64,000 nt of DNA from Astropecten irregularis (Eukaryota > Echinodermata > Asteroidea > Paxillosida > Astropectinidae). Position 1 is the first letter of the stretch. Each line of letters begins with the position of its first letter. The notes beneath the pieces are model-generated. The model made no database searches, had not been told where the DNA came from, and was given only the letters and a program-made list of their open reading frames with translations. The stretch is from the NCBI GenBank assembly GCA_963971285.1, contig OZ020250.1, forward strand, positions 10,648,499 through 10,712,498. Direction: 5' to 3'. The translations under genes and the position numbers were made by a program. Below are positions 41,746 to 54,311 of the stretch, piece after piece.

Positions 41746-43216
41746 TGGGTCATTCCATGTCAGACCAATGCACTTTTTTACCTTAGGTTCTTCAATTTTT
41801 ACAAAATTTGGTATGCAAGTAGGTATCAATGAGTAATTAATGCATGCCCATTTTTAGTGGAATCCCTCCACCCATGTGGCCGGTACGCATATACCTACAC
41901 ATATGGACATTTCTTCATGTTCTGACACTACCTTTTCCACTCACATTTCCACAAAAATATACAAATTTGGTATCAAAATGATCAGAATTAGATGCTCTAA
42001 GTGACACCATCATAAAATTTAAATGATGATTCGTCCTAAAAATGTAACACGTAACATACTTCCCTGGTCTTTGCTAAGTGTGCAAGCACTAAAAAAGTGT
42101 GTAGGTGTCTGAGGATTTTCTGGAAGTAATTTACCGTAGGTTACATGATGCATCAGGAGGCAAGCATCCATAACCATAACCAGTTAAAAGGGAAATCTGT
42201 ACACGACAATGTGAAATGATATAGGACCATACTTATCTACATGATTTTCAGCTGTAATGCCTGTGCAATAACTGAAGCACTTGATAGACTCGTCATATTT
42301 ATAATATTATATAGCCTTGGGCCAGTGTGATGGGTCGGATGCAATGGAACCTGGCTTGCCTAGCAAGTCTTCAGAGCCCCTATGAGGACATCTTGAAAAG
42401 AGGACAACATTCAAGGAATCACTTTCTTGTACTGAATACCTTCGGGTTCAATTTTCTGCAGCCAAGGCTATTCATCAGGGCACCAATCAAATGCATGCTT
42501 TCTATCCGAACCCCAACAAATAAAACACATTCCATTGGAGCTAATTCCTCAAAACAGCACAAAGGTGTGACTTTGAGTGTTTCATACTGTCACTGAGGTC
42601 CCTGCAGGGTTAAGGAGAATGAGACACAATGGAAAAATTAGGATTACACCTGTACATTAAAGGAAACCACTTATGTGTTGCCTTTTGTTGTAAAAAGAGG
42701 ACAAAATGTGCTTGTACCAATCAGGAAAAATTGCATAAAATCATCAATTTGTGCCCAACAACATTTTAATGGAATCTTGTACACATGGTAGAGGGAGGCC
42801 TGTTCTGTCAAGCAGATGTTGTTTCGTGACATTTTGGAGCACTTGATACTTTTTGTAAAACTGGGTCAAAGGTCAAAGGTTATGTGTCAGAGGTCATATC
42901 CACTTTTAATTTTTTTTATGATGTGTCACTTAGAGCATCTACATGTAATTCTGGTCATTTTGATACCAAATTTGTGTGTTTTTGTGAAAATGTGAGCGAG
43001 TTATGGTTAAATCCTGTGAAAAGGTACGGTCGGAACATGAAAATGTCCATATTTTAGGGCCGCAGGGTACCAGCCACATGGGTGGAGGGATTCCATTAAA
43101 AATTGGCACATGCATTCATTACTCATTGATACCTAAACGTACTGGCATACCAATTTTTTCTAAAAATCGAAGAACATAAGGTAAAAAAGTGCATTGGTCT
43201 GACATGGAATGACCCA
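41746..43216. mobile_element. 1.47-kb element with ~280-bp inverted ends
   Basis: TGGGTCATTCCATGTCAGAC from 41746 and its reverse ending at 43216 begin long imperfect inverted repeats (to about 42025 and from about 42915) that share words such as GGAATCCCTCCACCCATGTG. The middle is non-coding. The 15-base word TTGCATATATATGAT lies 22-31 bp outside each end (41708 and 43248) in direct orientation. It lies in the first intron of the four-span gene. Confidence 0.75.
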
Positions 43217-43646
43217 TCTGGGTATTTATTATGTGTGAAATGCACTTGCATATATATGATTGCAGAAGACCCCTTAAAATTAACAAAAAATAAAAATTTA
43301 CCTTGATTTGTTCGATATACATGTAATATTCTTTTACTTTCTTTACTCTTTTGGTAACCACCAGGAGAGAATTGTTTTCCACTTGCAAAATGGCCCGATT
43401 TTACATTGTGTCAAGCTTGTTAACTGGTCATTTTTTCATTTATAATCAGATGCCTCTAGAGGAGGATTTCTTTTTGCCTTATTGGCTTTGCTAATGGGGC
43501 ATAATATAATAAAGGTTTGGCTACCTCTCACACACTGACATACATGATACTGTTACTTTAAGCCAATTGGTTGTATTCCATTTTTGAAGTGAGTTAAAGT
43601 GTTTGCTGTTGTGCATTAACATTTGTTTTTGTTTTTTATCTCATAG

Positions 43647-43703
43647 CTTATATTTACTGGTGCCTCAATGATGATTCTCTTTAAGAAAAAACTAAGTCCT
43701 CTG
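43647..43703 (+). CDS. sarcospan-like protein, exon b (57 nt)
   Basis: The acceptor TTTTATCTCATAG ends at 43646 and the donor CTG/GTAAGT is at 43703/43704. It has 19 codons in phase 0: LIFTGASMMILFKKKLSPL. It completes membrane span 2 begun in exon a and ends in a short basic cytosolic loop, which supports the join. Symmetric phase 0-0 means skipping would keep frame but lose span 2. Confidence 0.6.
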
Positions 43704-44041
43704 GTAAGTCTTTTGGAAACTGTTATATAAATCATTTTAGTCACTCTTTGCCCCGTTCAACCCCATACTAACCTTGTACAAGGCCTAGTGCTAATTGTAG
43801 GATAGTGGAATTTAATATTGTTTAAATGTATTATCAATGAATAGTGATCTGTTCTGTGTTCATAACTTGTTCGATATTCACATGCAGGGCCCAATGAAAA
43901 CCAGTTTTAACCGTTTGGCATACTCTGAGTAAATAAATGTAATAATAATAACTAGACATTTATTTCTGTTGAAAACATAACATAAGGCCTTTTTTCTGAA
44001 GTTTTGAGTCAATCGAACACCACATCCGACGTATAACACTC

Positions 44042-44310
44042 AATAGGTGCATTCCCACTAGAACGAAACAGCGCGATTCACTTTTCGATTTTTGAATCAC
44101 GATTTGGTTCCGGTTGGGTCAAATTAAAGGCATGCGCAGTCTTGCGGGGTCACAACTTACGCATGCGCAGTTTTGACCGAAAAAAAAATCTGTTTTTGGA
44201 TCGCGATCCACTTTTCGATTTTTTTTTCGTGTGTGGACGCGCGCCAAAAAAAAATTGGTTTTTGAATCGCGATCCACTTTGATTTTTTTTCTAGTTGGAA
44301 CGCACCTATT
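44042..44310. mobile_element. MITE with AATAGGTGC ends
   Basis: AATAGGTGCATTCCCACTAG at the left and, reversed, AATAGGTGCGTTCCAACTAG at the right. Both arms continue with words like TTTTTGAATCGCGATCCAC. It could be a TA-target element (TA lies three bases in on each side). Nested in the family C copy. Confidence 0.65.
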
Positions 44311-44639
44311 TATACAGAAACATGCCCAGTTGATGAGCACCACTGTGTTTACACTGAGACAATCCCCTGAAGTAGATTACAGCCACCTTCAATTGTCAGC
44401 TGGTACCAATCAGTGTCCGTGGTGTAATCACATCAGCACTGAAGCATACAATTTGTAAATGAAAGCTTAAGTGGAAGAATTCATGAAAATTCAGGTGATG
44501 ACGTCGTAAACCCACCAAATTGCAAGGCGATGAGCCATTGCCTTGTGTATGTGTTTTAAAAATTGCATTTTGGGTGATGTTATGATAATGATGATGTCAC
44601 AATATTTTTGTCTATACAGTGTTAATCTATGTTTTAGTG

Positions 44640-44715
44640 CTGTGCATTAAAAAAACAGATTTTCGGGCTACCACTTTTGATTTAGCAATCCGGTTTCAAA
44701 ATTTCAAAAATAAAA
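44640..44715 (+). repeat. dispersed repeat D, copy 1
   Basis: GTGCTGTGCATTAAAAAAAC, GATTTTCGGGCTACCAC and ATCCGGTTTCAAAATTTC recur at about 51125-51200 with small changes. Confidence 0.6.
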
Positions 44716-45000
44716 ATTTTGAAAAGTAGACTGACGTTTGCCTAATGAATAAAGAACCCCAAAAGTGTACACTGTACAATACAATATCATAAGGAAAATA
44801 AAAGATATCTTGTTTCATTCACTATATATATCATTAAAAGAACTGTAAGGTCCCAAACTTTCAATAAATCATAAAAAATCAGAGGATGACGTCATTCCAA
44901 TTTCAATTCAGATTTTGGTTTCAGACATGCAAACTTGATACACTGGAGTACAAGTACTAGGTCTACAAACAAGCGAACATAGCAACCGATCTGTGGAACA

Positions 45001-46954
45001 TGTCACAACATGTTCACCAGTTCCACGATCCGCAATTCTAAAACCTTTATTTCGCGCTCATGATCTCGTTGTTGCTGCTTCTCCTCACGCTCTAACCTGC
45101 GCTCCTCTCTTTCATTAGCATCACGTAGCTGGCGCTCGACTATTGCTTCTTTCTCACGCGCATACTGCATCAGTTCTGCCCCATCAAGACCTATTTCCTG
45201 GCCAAGCTCAATAATCGCTTTGAAGTCCATCTTGTTTTGGAGATGGGTTTCAAGCTACACACAGTTTTGCTTTTAGCACGCGCCAATTACTGCCCCTTGA
45301 ACGAGAATGCAAATCACTTATCCGCAAACTATACACCCACAAAATATGCTATAAGCAAATACGGGACAAGGAATTTTAGGTTCTACTTGAGACTGACCAC
45401 ACTCATTTACCCATGAGCATTAGGCCCTGATACCTCAATAACCTAACCCCACAATAGTTTTACATTAGCAATTATTCACAACCAACTATTACCTTATTCA
45501 AAACTTTTGCAGTCTTTTAAATCAGTCTCCCGGACAAGCCCCCATTTGTCACAACATGAGCCTGCTTTGCCCATACCATGACACAACTGCACAAAGAATT
45601 GAACAAGGAACAGCAGGAAATGAAAGAATTGCTAAAGACCCAAATTTGTTATTACATATATATATACATTTAATGGATGTTTCTGTGGCCCCACATGGCC
45701 AGACACACAAAAGCACAATGGGACAATACACTTATATAATAGTGACAATCAACCCAGTTAATCGAATAACAATTCACAATGGATTACTTTGACCTTGATT
45801 GGGGTCCGACAGTCCAAAGAATATGGTTGAATGACTCGACGGACGGACGAACGGATGAACTGTCCCCTGACGAAATGACGAGACGAGCACACAGAACAAT
45901 GTCTCTTGAGGACGAATATCACACGGACGAACAGTCAAGTAACGAAGCGACGGAGTGACGAAACGACGGGGTGACGAAGCGACGAAACAGGGAAGCGACG
46001 ACGTAACACATTGACAAAGCTGGACAACACCAAGCGACGAACTGACGAAAAGACAAATCGTCAGGCTGACTGACGACTGACCGACGACTGGAAACGCGTC
46101 TCCGTCAGCCACGGCTCACACAGGGCCCTGGTCGCAGACGAGTCCGACTTTACGTCACACAGACTTTACGCCTTGTGACATCTTCTCACACAGAGAAAAT
46201 ACTGATTACAGCTTGTGGTGTCACAAATCTCACACAGAGAATATACTGGTCGCAGCCCTGGATCAAAATCTCACACAGAGAATATACTGGTCACAGCACT
46301 GGTCCACACAGGACTCTTCAGATTAGCCCTCCACTACTCCACTCCCACATAAAAACCCTTTTTGGACAAAATGTAAGAAAACATGGTGTCTAATATATCT
46401 CCATATTGTTACACAAACAAATTTGACCAAATGTGCACTATAATTCCCTTTAGGAGACAGTGTTATAATTTATGATGTCTTAACATTCCCCTTAAAACTA
46501 CCATCTTACATTTGGAAAAACAACAAGAAATGAAATACTTTACTTACAGTTATTACTGGTTTTAGTGGACTTTACTGCTAAGGGCCACGCCCTGGCTACA
46601 TTACTTGTACACACAGTACAAGGACACACAGAAGAAGTACATGTAGTCATATACAATGCTTGGAGCAGAAAACCTTTTGCACCCAACCTGTGCAGTGTAG
46701 ACTTTTGTTGTGTGCCAGGCACACCCTAAAGACTCTGCATATTAAGTGCATCTTGCACTCAGTCAACCATGACTTTCTTCTTATTTACATATATTCACAT
46801 GCCACCACACCCTTGACAAACTTGGACTGTTCCATTTAGGGGGTGGGGTGGTTCAAAGCAAAGAACAAAAAGTCTTTGTTACCTGCAAGCTTATTTGTTT
46901 ACTTATTTGTTTAATTAGCCAAATAAAAATGATTTCATAATGCACTCTGTGACA
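45001..46954 (-). mobile_element. broken LTR retrotransposon fossil (Gypsy-like)
   Basis: The element is flanked by a GAACA target duplication (44996-45000 and 46955-46959). Its termini are TGTCACA...TGTGACA on the minus strand. One long terminal repeat is seen, 45547-46954. Just inside it is a primer-binding site, TGGGGGCTTGTCCGGGA (about 45528-45544, minus), like the proline-tRNA site of murine leukaemia virus. A gag start follows (about 45003-45230, minus): MDFKAIIELGQEIGLDGAEL and a Glu/Arg-rich coil, typical of Gypsy gag N-termini in marine invertebrates. The element is broken, with most of the coding interior gone. The intact termini and duplication suggest moderate age. Inside the repeat lie a (GACGAA)-rich tract (45830-46090) and a ~47-bp tandem repeat with TCACACAGAGAATATACTGG (46180-46310). 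Confidence 0.78.
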
Positions 46955-46959
46955 GAACA

Positions 46960-48149
46960 CTTTTTGGGGTTGTTTACGTTTCAGACCGTACTTTGTTCAT
47001 ATTATCAAAATGTTGTTGTTGCGAGGAGGAAAATGGACATTGAGCATAATATGTGCTTCTTGACACATAACGTCACGATTTGCATCGTAGCCGTCATTAT
47101 TTTTGTTTACTATTTAGGCCTACCTATCTTTAACTTTGCCTTCAAAATCATTTGTTGTTTTTTGTATTCCTGGGCAAAAGCCTATTGAAAACTACACCCT
47201 ATGATGTATGACCAGCAGGCGTGTATAAACGATTCACCGATGCATCGATACATGTGGCAATATGGTGTTTGTTAAAACATCTTGTAGAATGGACAACAAA
47301 ATCAGCATTATACACAAACGTTTTGACAATAGGAATTGAGCACAGAAGAATACCACGCTTTTTCAAGTATGACTGGTGGCTTCTGAACGCTATCAATCTT
47401 CTGGGTCTGGTTGTCCACACAACAAAGAGTGTAAATGTTCTGTTTATTATTGTTCTTCATTTTTTGTATTTAAGGTACTGTGTATCACAATACGTATCGT
47501 ATTGCCTCCCAAATATCACGATGCGTATCATATCGCAGGATGTTGTATGGTTACACCCCTTGCGTCTAGTGCTAATTTTCAGGTCCAACAGTTTTGTATG
47601 TGTACATTGTGGGATATGTTGGCACACATGTATACATTTGCATTGAGTTCAGCTCATGACTAGAACAACGTCTGAAATGGTGTCACTCTAGCGCCGTTCT
47701 GAACGACCCAGACCGTCAATCTTTCAGCATCAGGCGCGCCTGGTCACTCCATTTGTTTCAGAAGTCAAACTTTCTATGTACTTCAAATCTTCAAATTTAA
47801 ATTAAATAATGGTTTATTAGATAAAAATTCACATTTGGCAGCAACATGCTGAATTGTATGTGAATATATTAAAATAAATTAGAAGCACATTAAAAAAACT
47901 AACAAAAGTTTGCTATTGAACAGTATAAAAGACATTACTATGGTACACAAAGCATCCTAAAAGTAAAGCACATTGCACATGAAGAAGCTGAGTAAACTGT
48001 CAAAACAACTAGAAATAAAAAGAAAACAGAAAGGATGGAGTAAAAATTTGAATAATCAATTAAAAATAGGAGAATGGTTTATAAGGGGGAGGCATTATGA
48101 TTCATCTTATAAATATGTTGAAATATGAACATGAAGCAAAGTTACATCA
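46960..48149. other. no gene seen
   Basis: Intron sequence of the four-span gene. Around 47480-47540 there are alternating GTATCGTATTG / ATACGTATC / GATGCGTATC words that look like a transposon end, but no partner was found. Confidence 0.35.
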
Positions 48150-48435
48150 CACATTTAAAAAAACATTAAAAAGTGAGTTTTAAAATAAAAGAAAAGAACA
48201 ATTATAAAAAGATTTATTTGCATTAAAACTATGAATCAAATGTCAAATAACACACAAAAACATTAAAAGGGGAATTTTTAATTAAAAGAAAAGAAAAATT
48301 TTATAAAAAAATTAAATTGCATTTAAACTTTGAATCAAATGTATTATCACACACACAAAACATTAAAAGGGGAGTTTTAGATTAAAAGAAAAATTACCAA
48401 AAATTAAATTGCATTAAAACTATTAATCAAATGTG
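48150..48435. repeat. AT-rich tandem repeat, about 3 units of 95-105 bp
   Basis: Units share CACACA...AACATTAAAA, GTTTTA(A)ATTAAAAGAAAAG, TTGCATT(A/T)AAACT and TGAATCAAATGT. The last is partial. Less regular relatives may begin at about 48000. Confidence 0.65.
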
Positions 48436-49638
48436 GTAAGGCACTTTTTTTCATTCTTTCAGTCTTTCAGTCTTACAATGAAATTCAGGAATGTTTGTTT
48501 TACATCTTATCTTGCCTTTCAATTGGTTTAGTGATGCACTAGAACATTGTCTGTAATGGGGGTATAAACTCCCCTTACCAAACCGTTATGATGATGTGCA
48601 TGAGGCTCCCTTCCTTCTCATACTGAAGTACATGTATATTAGACGTCTGTAATATGTGCATTGCTCTATGCATACGGCACTCTTCTCAAGAGAACAACAA
48701 TACACAAACTCAATTTAAACTCACATGCTACACTGCTAAACAAGCTTGTTTTTAATAATTCAGCATGAAACATTTTTGTTGTCTTTTTCTGTATGTATTA
48801 TCAACTAAACTTGTCTGATCTCTGCTAATAGAACCCTTTCTTCCTGGACTAATTTCCAAATTAAACTCTGTTGCCAAGGATAAAAAATAGGCTAAACTCA
48901 TTGAGAAGATATCTCCGGAAACCCGTAAATTCTTTCACTGTGTGGTGTTTTTTCTGTCTTCTTACATGTATTTCAGGGTTTTCAATACTTCATTGGCCCC
49001 CTTTTAGTCAAGGAGCAAAGTTCTGAAAACACTCTTATTAAGGAGTTAGCTCAACACCCACTACATCTATGGTTTGACTTCATAAAATTGAAGTTTATAC
49101 CATTAACAGCTTTGCTAGGTAGTATGTGGCTTCAAATTGTGGTATCACATTTGAGAAAATGTGGTATCGTTTGAGGAACAACAAAAAACAAGAATAAATT
49201 TCCCACAATGCAACTGAAAAAGGGGCGTGGTCGTATTTTCTGTTTCCCAATTTAAGTCCTTGATAGGTTGTGTCGCATGACTCAATACGCACATCAAATT
49301 AGCCGCATCAAGTCCTTGATATGTATTTTGGTGAATGATCATGTGATTATATCATTCATAATCCATTCACAGAGAAATAACATTTTAAAAAAATAAGTAA
49401 GAAGCAAGAGCTTAAACCCATTTGTTGAATTTTCTTTTGTTTTTCTTAATTTTTTGGGGGAAATATTACAATAATTTTAGGGATATTACACAAAAGTGCT
49501 ACCACAATTTGAGGTCACATAGTACCTATAAATGTTCCCTGAGGTCTGCTCCATCAATTTCTTAAGTCAGACCTTAGATGTGGTCAGAGTTGAGAAGTCA
49601 AATTTTTTCATGGTCCATGCTCCTTGACTATTTGTAAA
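48436..49638. other. no gene seen
   Basis: Intron DNA without a credible frame. TTTGAGAAAATGTGGTATCG and GTGGTATCACATTTGAGAAA near 49140 are a short local duplication. Confidence 0.35.
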
Positions 49639-50021
49639 TTAAAGGGAGCATATAGGATTTGCAAGGCCTCCAAAAAAAATGTATTGAGTTTGAGACAGAA
49701 AATGGACTCAAAAGTTCGTAAACAGTGCAAACAGTCACCATGGGAAATCTTGGTTCATCAGATGCTGGGTTTTTCAAGCAAATCAAGATTTAGTCTCTTT
49801 TCCAAAGATCGTTCGTCCGAACGATTTTTGGAACAAACATAAAGTAAACTATTCTTCATGTTTTATACGAAAAATTGAGTCGGATTTTCGCTATTTTCTC
49901 GTGACTCAGATGTCCGATTGAACTCAAATTTTCACAGGTTAATTATTTCATGTACATGTTTGATCAGACAAAGTATGAGTGCAGTCCTGCGACCTTTACC
50001 AATCATGTATTGTACCTTTAA
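49639..50021. mobile_element. possible TTAA-flanked MITE
   Basis: TTAAAGGGAGCATATAGG at the left and, reversed, TTAAAGGTACAATACATG at the right, each starting with TTAA, suggest a piggyBac-type insertion. The inverted ends are short (about 9 good positions), so this is tentative. Confidence 0.4.
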
Positions 50022-50128
50022 GTTTGATGTGAATGTCTGGAATTTTGTGCTAGCATTACCAAACCCTTCTTTTACCCGTCAGCTTACACATACCACTCTA
50101 GGAGGCATTATGCTAAAGCATCAAATCA

Positions 50129-50270
50129 ATGGGAGACTTTTGAGAATCGGTCTTCAAGTCAACAGTGCACGCGCACACACAACAGCGCAGGCACAAAACA
50201 AAGCGTGCATGCTCACAATTGCGTGAGCGTGCGCTGTTGACTCAAGACCAGTTCTCCAAAGTCTCCCATT
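50129..50270. mobile_element. MITE family E, copy 1
   Basis: AATGGGAGACTTTTGAGAAT and, reversed, AATGGGAGACTTTGGAGAAC lead into GGTCTT(C/G)AAGTCAACAG on both arms. The centre is GC-rich with GCGCAC/GTGCGC words. A second copy is at 55462. Confidence 0.75.
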
Positions 50271-50403
50271 TCATTCTGACAATCTAGTCTAGTACTTTCT
50301 GTTCACAATCAATGGCAGTTATTGTAATTTGAGAAAACTGCCTTAAATTCCATATGTTTTTAAAAAAGGATGTATTTGTGGTATAAAAATGTATGTTGAA
50401 TGC

Positions 50404-50586
50404 TAATAGGGCTCCGCGCTCATGACGTCACATTCAGAAGTTCGGACAAACAAGTCACACGTTGCCCTGTTAACTTACACGTAAACATTGTGATATTTGT
50501 CCAAACATCCGGGTAACTACAATGTATTATAGCTGTCGATAATAAAGTGCATATTCTATAAAAAGCTTGAGCGCGGAGCCCTATTA
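50404..50586. mobile_element. MITE with perfect 19-bp ends
   Basis: TAATAGGGCTCCGCGCTCA at 50404-50422 is exactly reversed at 50568-50586. TA at both edges may be the target duplication. Non-coding. Confidence 0.7.
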
Positions 50587-50704
50587 AATAATTGTTAATA
50601 TTGGAAAAGCTTCTTTTTTTTGGTCGGCATCCCAAACAACATCCCTTTAGAATGACATAATAATGACTTTAATAGCCTTGATTCTTTTATATTTTTACTG
50701 TTAG

Positions 50705-50897
50705 ATCTACGTGGCGCTTGGTCTCAACTGTGTCACATTCAGTCTGTGCACTTTACAGGCCATCTCTGTAGGCATTGTATCCATACCATTCCTTGGTAGT
50801 TTTAGTGCTTGTGTCTACCACAACTCTCTCTTAGAGTGCCAGTGTTATATAATATCAGCAAGGGAAAACAACAATACTGGTATTATAGTTCCAGGAG
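50705..50897 (+). CDS. sarcospan-like protein, exon c
   Basis: The acceptor TTTTTACTGTTAG ends at 50704 and the donor CCAGGAG/GTAAGA is at 50897/50898. The exon is 193 nt, entering in phase 0 and leaving in phase 1. It encodes span 3 (LNCVTFSLCTLQAISVGIVS) and the start of the large outer loop with SACVYHNSLLECQCYII. Human sarcospan has a CQC motif at the same place after its third span, the main reason for the name given here. Potential N-glycosylation: NNTG. Confidence 0.65.
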
Positions 50898-51545
50898 GTA
50901 AGAAAATTTGTGGCTATCTGTAATGTATTTGTTTTTTTAGGACATGAGTTGTTAACTTGACACAGCAGGTGTTCATATGAGAAAGCAACTTGGCTAAAAA
51001 TCACTGATTGTTCGCACATTGGGTACATTCAGATGAAGGGCAGGATTCAGTGCCTAGCTGCGGTTAGTTGATGTCTTTAGTAAGGGTTCGTGTGCACAAC
51101 TCCAAAATCATCTTGTGTTCATGCTAGTGCTATGCATTAAAAACGGATTTCCGGGCTCCCACTTTGGATTTAGCCATCCGGTTTCAAAATTTCAAAAAAG
51201 GTATAACAAAACCAACATTTTAACGTTCACACAGCGTTTACAAATTGTACTGTTTATGTCCACGACGCAACAAGGTTCGACTCATCATCAGGCCGGTGCC
51301 TGAGTCAAACCTTGTGGAAGTGCCAATGCAAAACACAGGATAGCGCAGTGACTGAAACATTTTGAGTACCAGTGAAGCAACAGTGACATAGTGCAATTTG
51401 TGTGACGTAGCGCATGTTCAATTTGGGCATAGCACAAACATGCATGATGCGCTGTCATGTACTTTTGTGGGACTGTCATATATCAAATATGAAACTGCTT
51501 CAAAAGAATTACTTCGCCGAGGTCTAAAATAGTTAGTCCACTCAT
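50898..51545. other. intron; dispersed repeat D copy 2 at about 51125-51200
   Basis: GTGCTATGCATTAAAAACGG, TTCCGGGCTCCCAC and ATCCGGTTTCAAAATTTC match 44640-44715. Nothing else is recognised. Confidence 0.5.
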
Positions 51546-54311
51546 CTTACCTGTAGAGCCACTACTTATGCATATTTCCCTAGACCGTCAGGTATTCACG
51601 CTAAGAATTGATACAACAGCGCCCCCTAACCTATTGACCTATCCACAGTGCCCCTTTGGCATGTATGCTACGTAAGCATCCTCTTTTCTCTCAGCGTCAG
51701 GGTGTGATTTCACGCAAACAGAGTTTTCAGTTATTAAGGTATTTTGTAAACAATGGTTGTAGAGTTTTTAGTGTGTCTTTGTGTGTAGTTTTTTTAGTTG
51801 TGAAGTCCTGCCATAGTTTGGGCGTGGCCTCCTTGCTCCTCACGAAATATTGGGTTCCCGATTGTGAAGAGGAGTCAGCAATTCCCCGAACACGCTGACT
51901 GCCGCATTTTCACTGCCCGAGTGTCCACCCTTGCAACCTCGGCCTGTTGGGGCAATGTGCTGGATGCTCCAATCTCAAGGCGCTCGCGATAGACTTCCCC
52001 TGCTGGGAACTCTCCCAGCTTGAAGAGTTCAGGCTGTCTGAAGCCAAGAGTTTGAGGACTACCGAGGGGGTAAACCGCAAGAGTCCTCCAGCCTCGGCAC
52101 CCAATTCAGCACAGGGCAGAGACAGGCCATCATTCGTGAATTCCCAACATAGCCCACCCGGTTCTACTTGTGGTTCTACGCGTTCAAGTTTTCGACCATC
52201 CCCATTAGACATGCTCATCCGGCCAACACCAGTGTCGACTGATATAGCACAGCGCCGCTCTCTCGAGGCGGTTAATAGTCTCCCTCTTCGAGTAGGGGGC
52301 GATATGCGTGCTACCCCGGTTGGGGGGGGGGGGGGTCGGGGCATTTGGGGTTCCCTTGTCCCCAGGAAGGAGGCTGGGGCATGGTGGCCGATTTTAAACT
52401 TGAATCCCCTCAACATAATTATTCTGCCTCGTTGATTCCATAAGGGTGCACTCAAAAGTTAGTCTCGAGCCCATCCGGACACTAGCATGGGGAGCTAGCC
52501 TAGTTCTGAAGGACGCGTACCTTCTCGCTTCATCAGACTGGATCACTGGAAGTTTTCAACAGTTCACGGCACTCCCCATTTGGCCCCTCCACCTCCCCCT
52601 TGTAGGTATAGTTTTTGCCGCACTTTGTTGGCAGGGCATCATGTTTCTCATGTACCTCAACGTGTGGCTCATCGTAGGACTGTCACAGTCTTGCAAGGCC
52701 GCAGTGCCAGCTCTCAATCTTACTTGGAACCTCACATTTATCATCAGCAGGGAGAAGTCTCACCAGTGCCTCTCCCAGTCTGCAACCTTCATGGGAGTGT
52801 AAAGGGCATCGACCAGGAAAATCTACGATAGCAGATTACATCACCCTTCCCAAATGGTGCTGAAACTGATCATTGCATCCCCTAAATGCTTCTACTGGGG
52901 AGGTTGCAAATTTTCTACCTGGTTGAAAGCAACCTCGCGGCCTCCACAATTGGGAATTATCGTTTGACCATAGCAGGTATTCTCAGAGGTTCTCGGGCCC
53001 TCAGTGTTGGATAATTGGGCACTTCACTTGTTGCTCAGGGGGATGTCTGTCTCGTGTCCCAACTTATTGATGCATGGGACCTTTTCAGCCTGCTGGCCTT
53101 GTTTCCAAGGCTCCTGTTTGAGCCATTCATTCCCTTACGACAGAGGCGTGCCACATCCAATGTGAACCAGGATGTGTCTACCTTTATCCCGAGGTTGGGG
53201 TTCATTGACCATGGATATTGGACCTCCAGATATCTTTGCCCAGGCATGAATAGCGCTCCGCATTTGCGCTAAAAATAGCTCCGGATCTTAGACAAACATT
53301 GCAACCAGCCATGCAAGCGTGTGGTGAGTGGGGTATGTGTGCACAAGCATGCATGGTGTAAACTACGTGTGTGAGTCAATGTTTGTCTGACATCCAGGGA
53401 TTTTCTACATGCGCGAGCTGGCCAAATTACTCGTGTGAAGTTATTAGTGTGGAGCGCTATTCCTTCTCACCCGTGCCGGACTACGATTTGTGATGCCCGG
53501 TCACGTCTCTTAAGTGGTCTTTCGACTGAACCAGACCTCTCAGAGCTGCCTGTTCCTGGCTATTTGTCCCATCAACCCCACTGTATGGACTGGCTCCTCG
53601 TGACACATCTGCTCGCTGGCTAGTCTCGGCCATACTCTCATCTGCGCTTGTAGAGCCGCTGGTTCAGCCCAGATATATGAGGTTGGAGCGGCTTTCACTT
53701 ATGGTGGACCATGTCCTACCTCCATGGGTGGGCCTTCTTTAGGGGTGCTTCTATAGGTGGCATCATCCAGGCAGCATGCTGGAAACAAACACCTTTGCGG
53801 AGTGCTACCTGAAGGACGCTCTCCGGACAGTGGTCAGAATCGGGAGAGCAGTGCTGGAGATGGCTTTCAGAGCCACATCCCGAGACCCACGTTTCCGGGG
53901 ACCTTGCAGAAATGGCCAAGTTCCCCCCATTGTTCTAGCATTTTATTTGGGCTGTGTGTACACATACCATTCAATATGTCTTACACAGGCTTTTACTATC
54001 CATATTCGTCCCTCTGCGCATGTTAGCAAGACGGGTGCTGATGCAACCCAACGGGAATGTCCCTGGCGGGTTTGGTGCTGGTTGCTTCTTGCTATTAAGG
54101 CTGTTGCTTCATGATTTTTCTGAAACATCCCCCCTCCTCCCTACTATTCTCGATGTATGGGAATTCCGCCCTCAGTTCAACCGAGAAAAGAGGATGCTTA
54201 CATGGCTTACATGCAGTGGGGCACTCTGGGTAGGTCAATAGGGGGCTGTTGTATCAATTCTTTTATTGTGAATACCTGGCGGTCTACGCATTTAGTGGCT
54301 CTACAGGTAAG
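51546..54311 (+). mobile_element. broken DIRS-type retroelement fossil
   Basis: The ends are inverted copies about 100 bp long: CTTACCTGTAGAGCCACTA at 51546 and its reverse ending at 54311. Both arms also share CAGGTATTCAC, GAATTGATACAACAGC and CTATTGACCTA words. Inverted termini are characteristic of DIRS-1-like elements. Inside, in plus orientation, a reverse-transcriptase trace (VLKDAYL, QFTALP, MYLNVWLIVG; about 52490-52690) and a tyrosine-recombinase-like C-terminal trace (GASIGGIIQAACWK; about 53745-53785) stand in the order expected for the family. It is heavily broken, with many breaks, and shorter than full-length relatives, so it is fairly old. It lies in intron c-d of the four-span gene. 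Confidence 0.7.

Larger units (their letters stand above)
43944..44920 (+). repeat. repeat family C, long variant, split copy
   Basis: Starts with CTAGACATTTATTTCTGTTG and the AAGGCC word, like the left end of family C. It continues with a body (GTTTACACTGAGACAATC, GTAATCACATCAGCACTGAAG, GATGACGTCGTAAACCCACC) that matches the reverse complement of about 59480-60130. A 269-bp MITE is inserted at 44042. Confidence 0.65.

Noticed and set aside
45003-45230. Small host gene with a Glu/Arg-rich coil
   Set aside because: It is a Gypsy-type gag start, next to a primer-binding site and a long terminal repeat.
51910-52455. Two overlapping open frames on opposite strands near 52 kb
   Set aside because: Both lie inside the DIRS-type fossil and come from its GC-rich composition; neither is a host gene.
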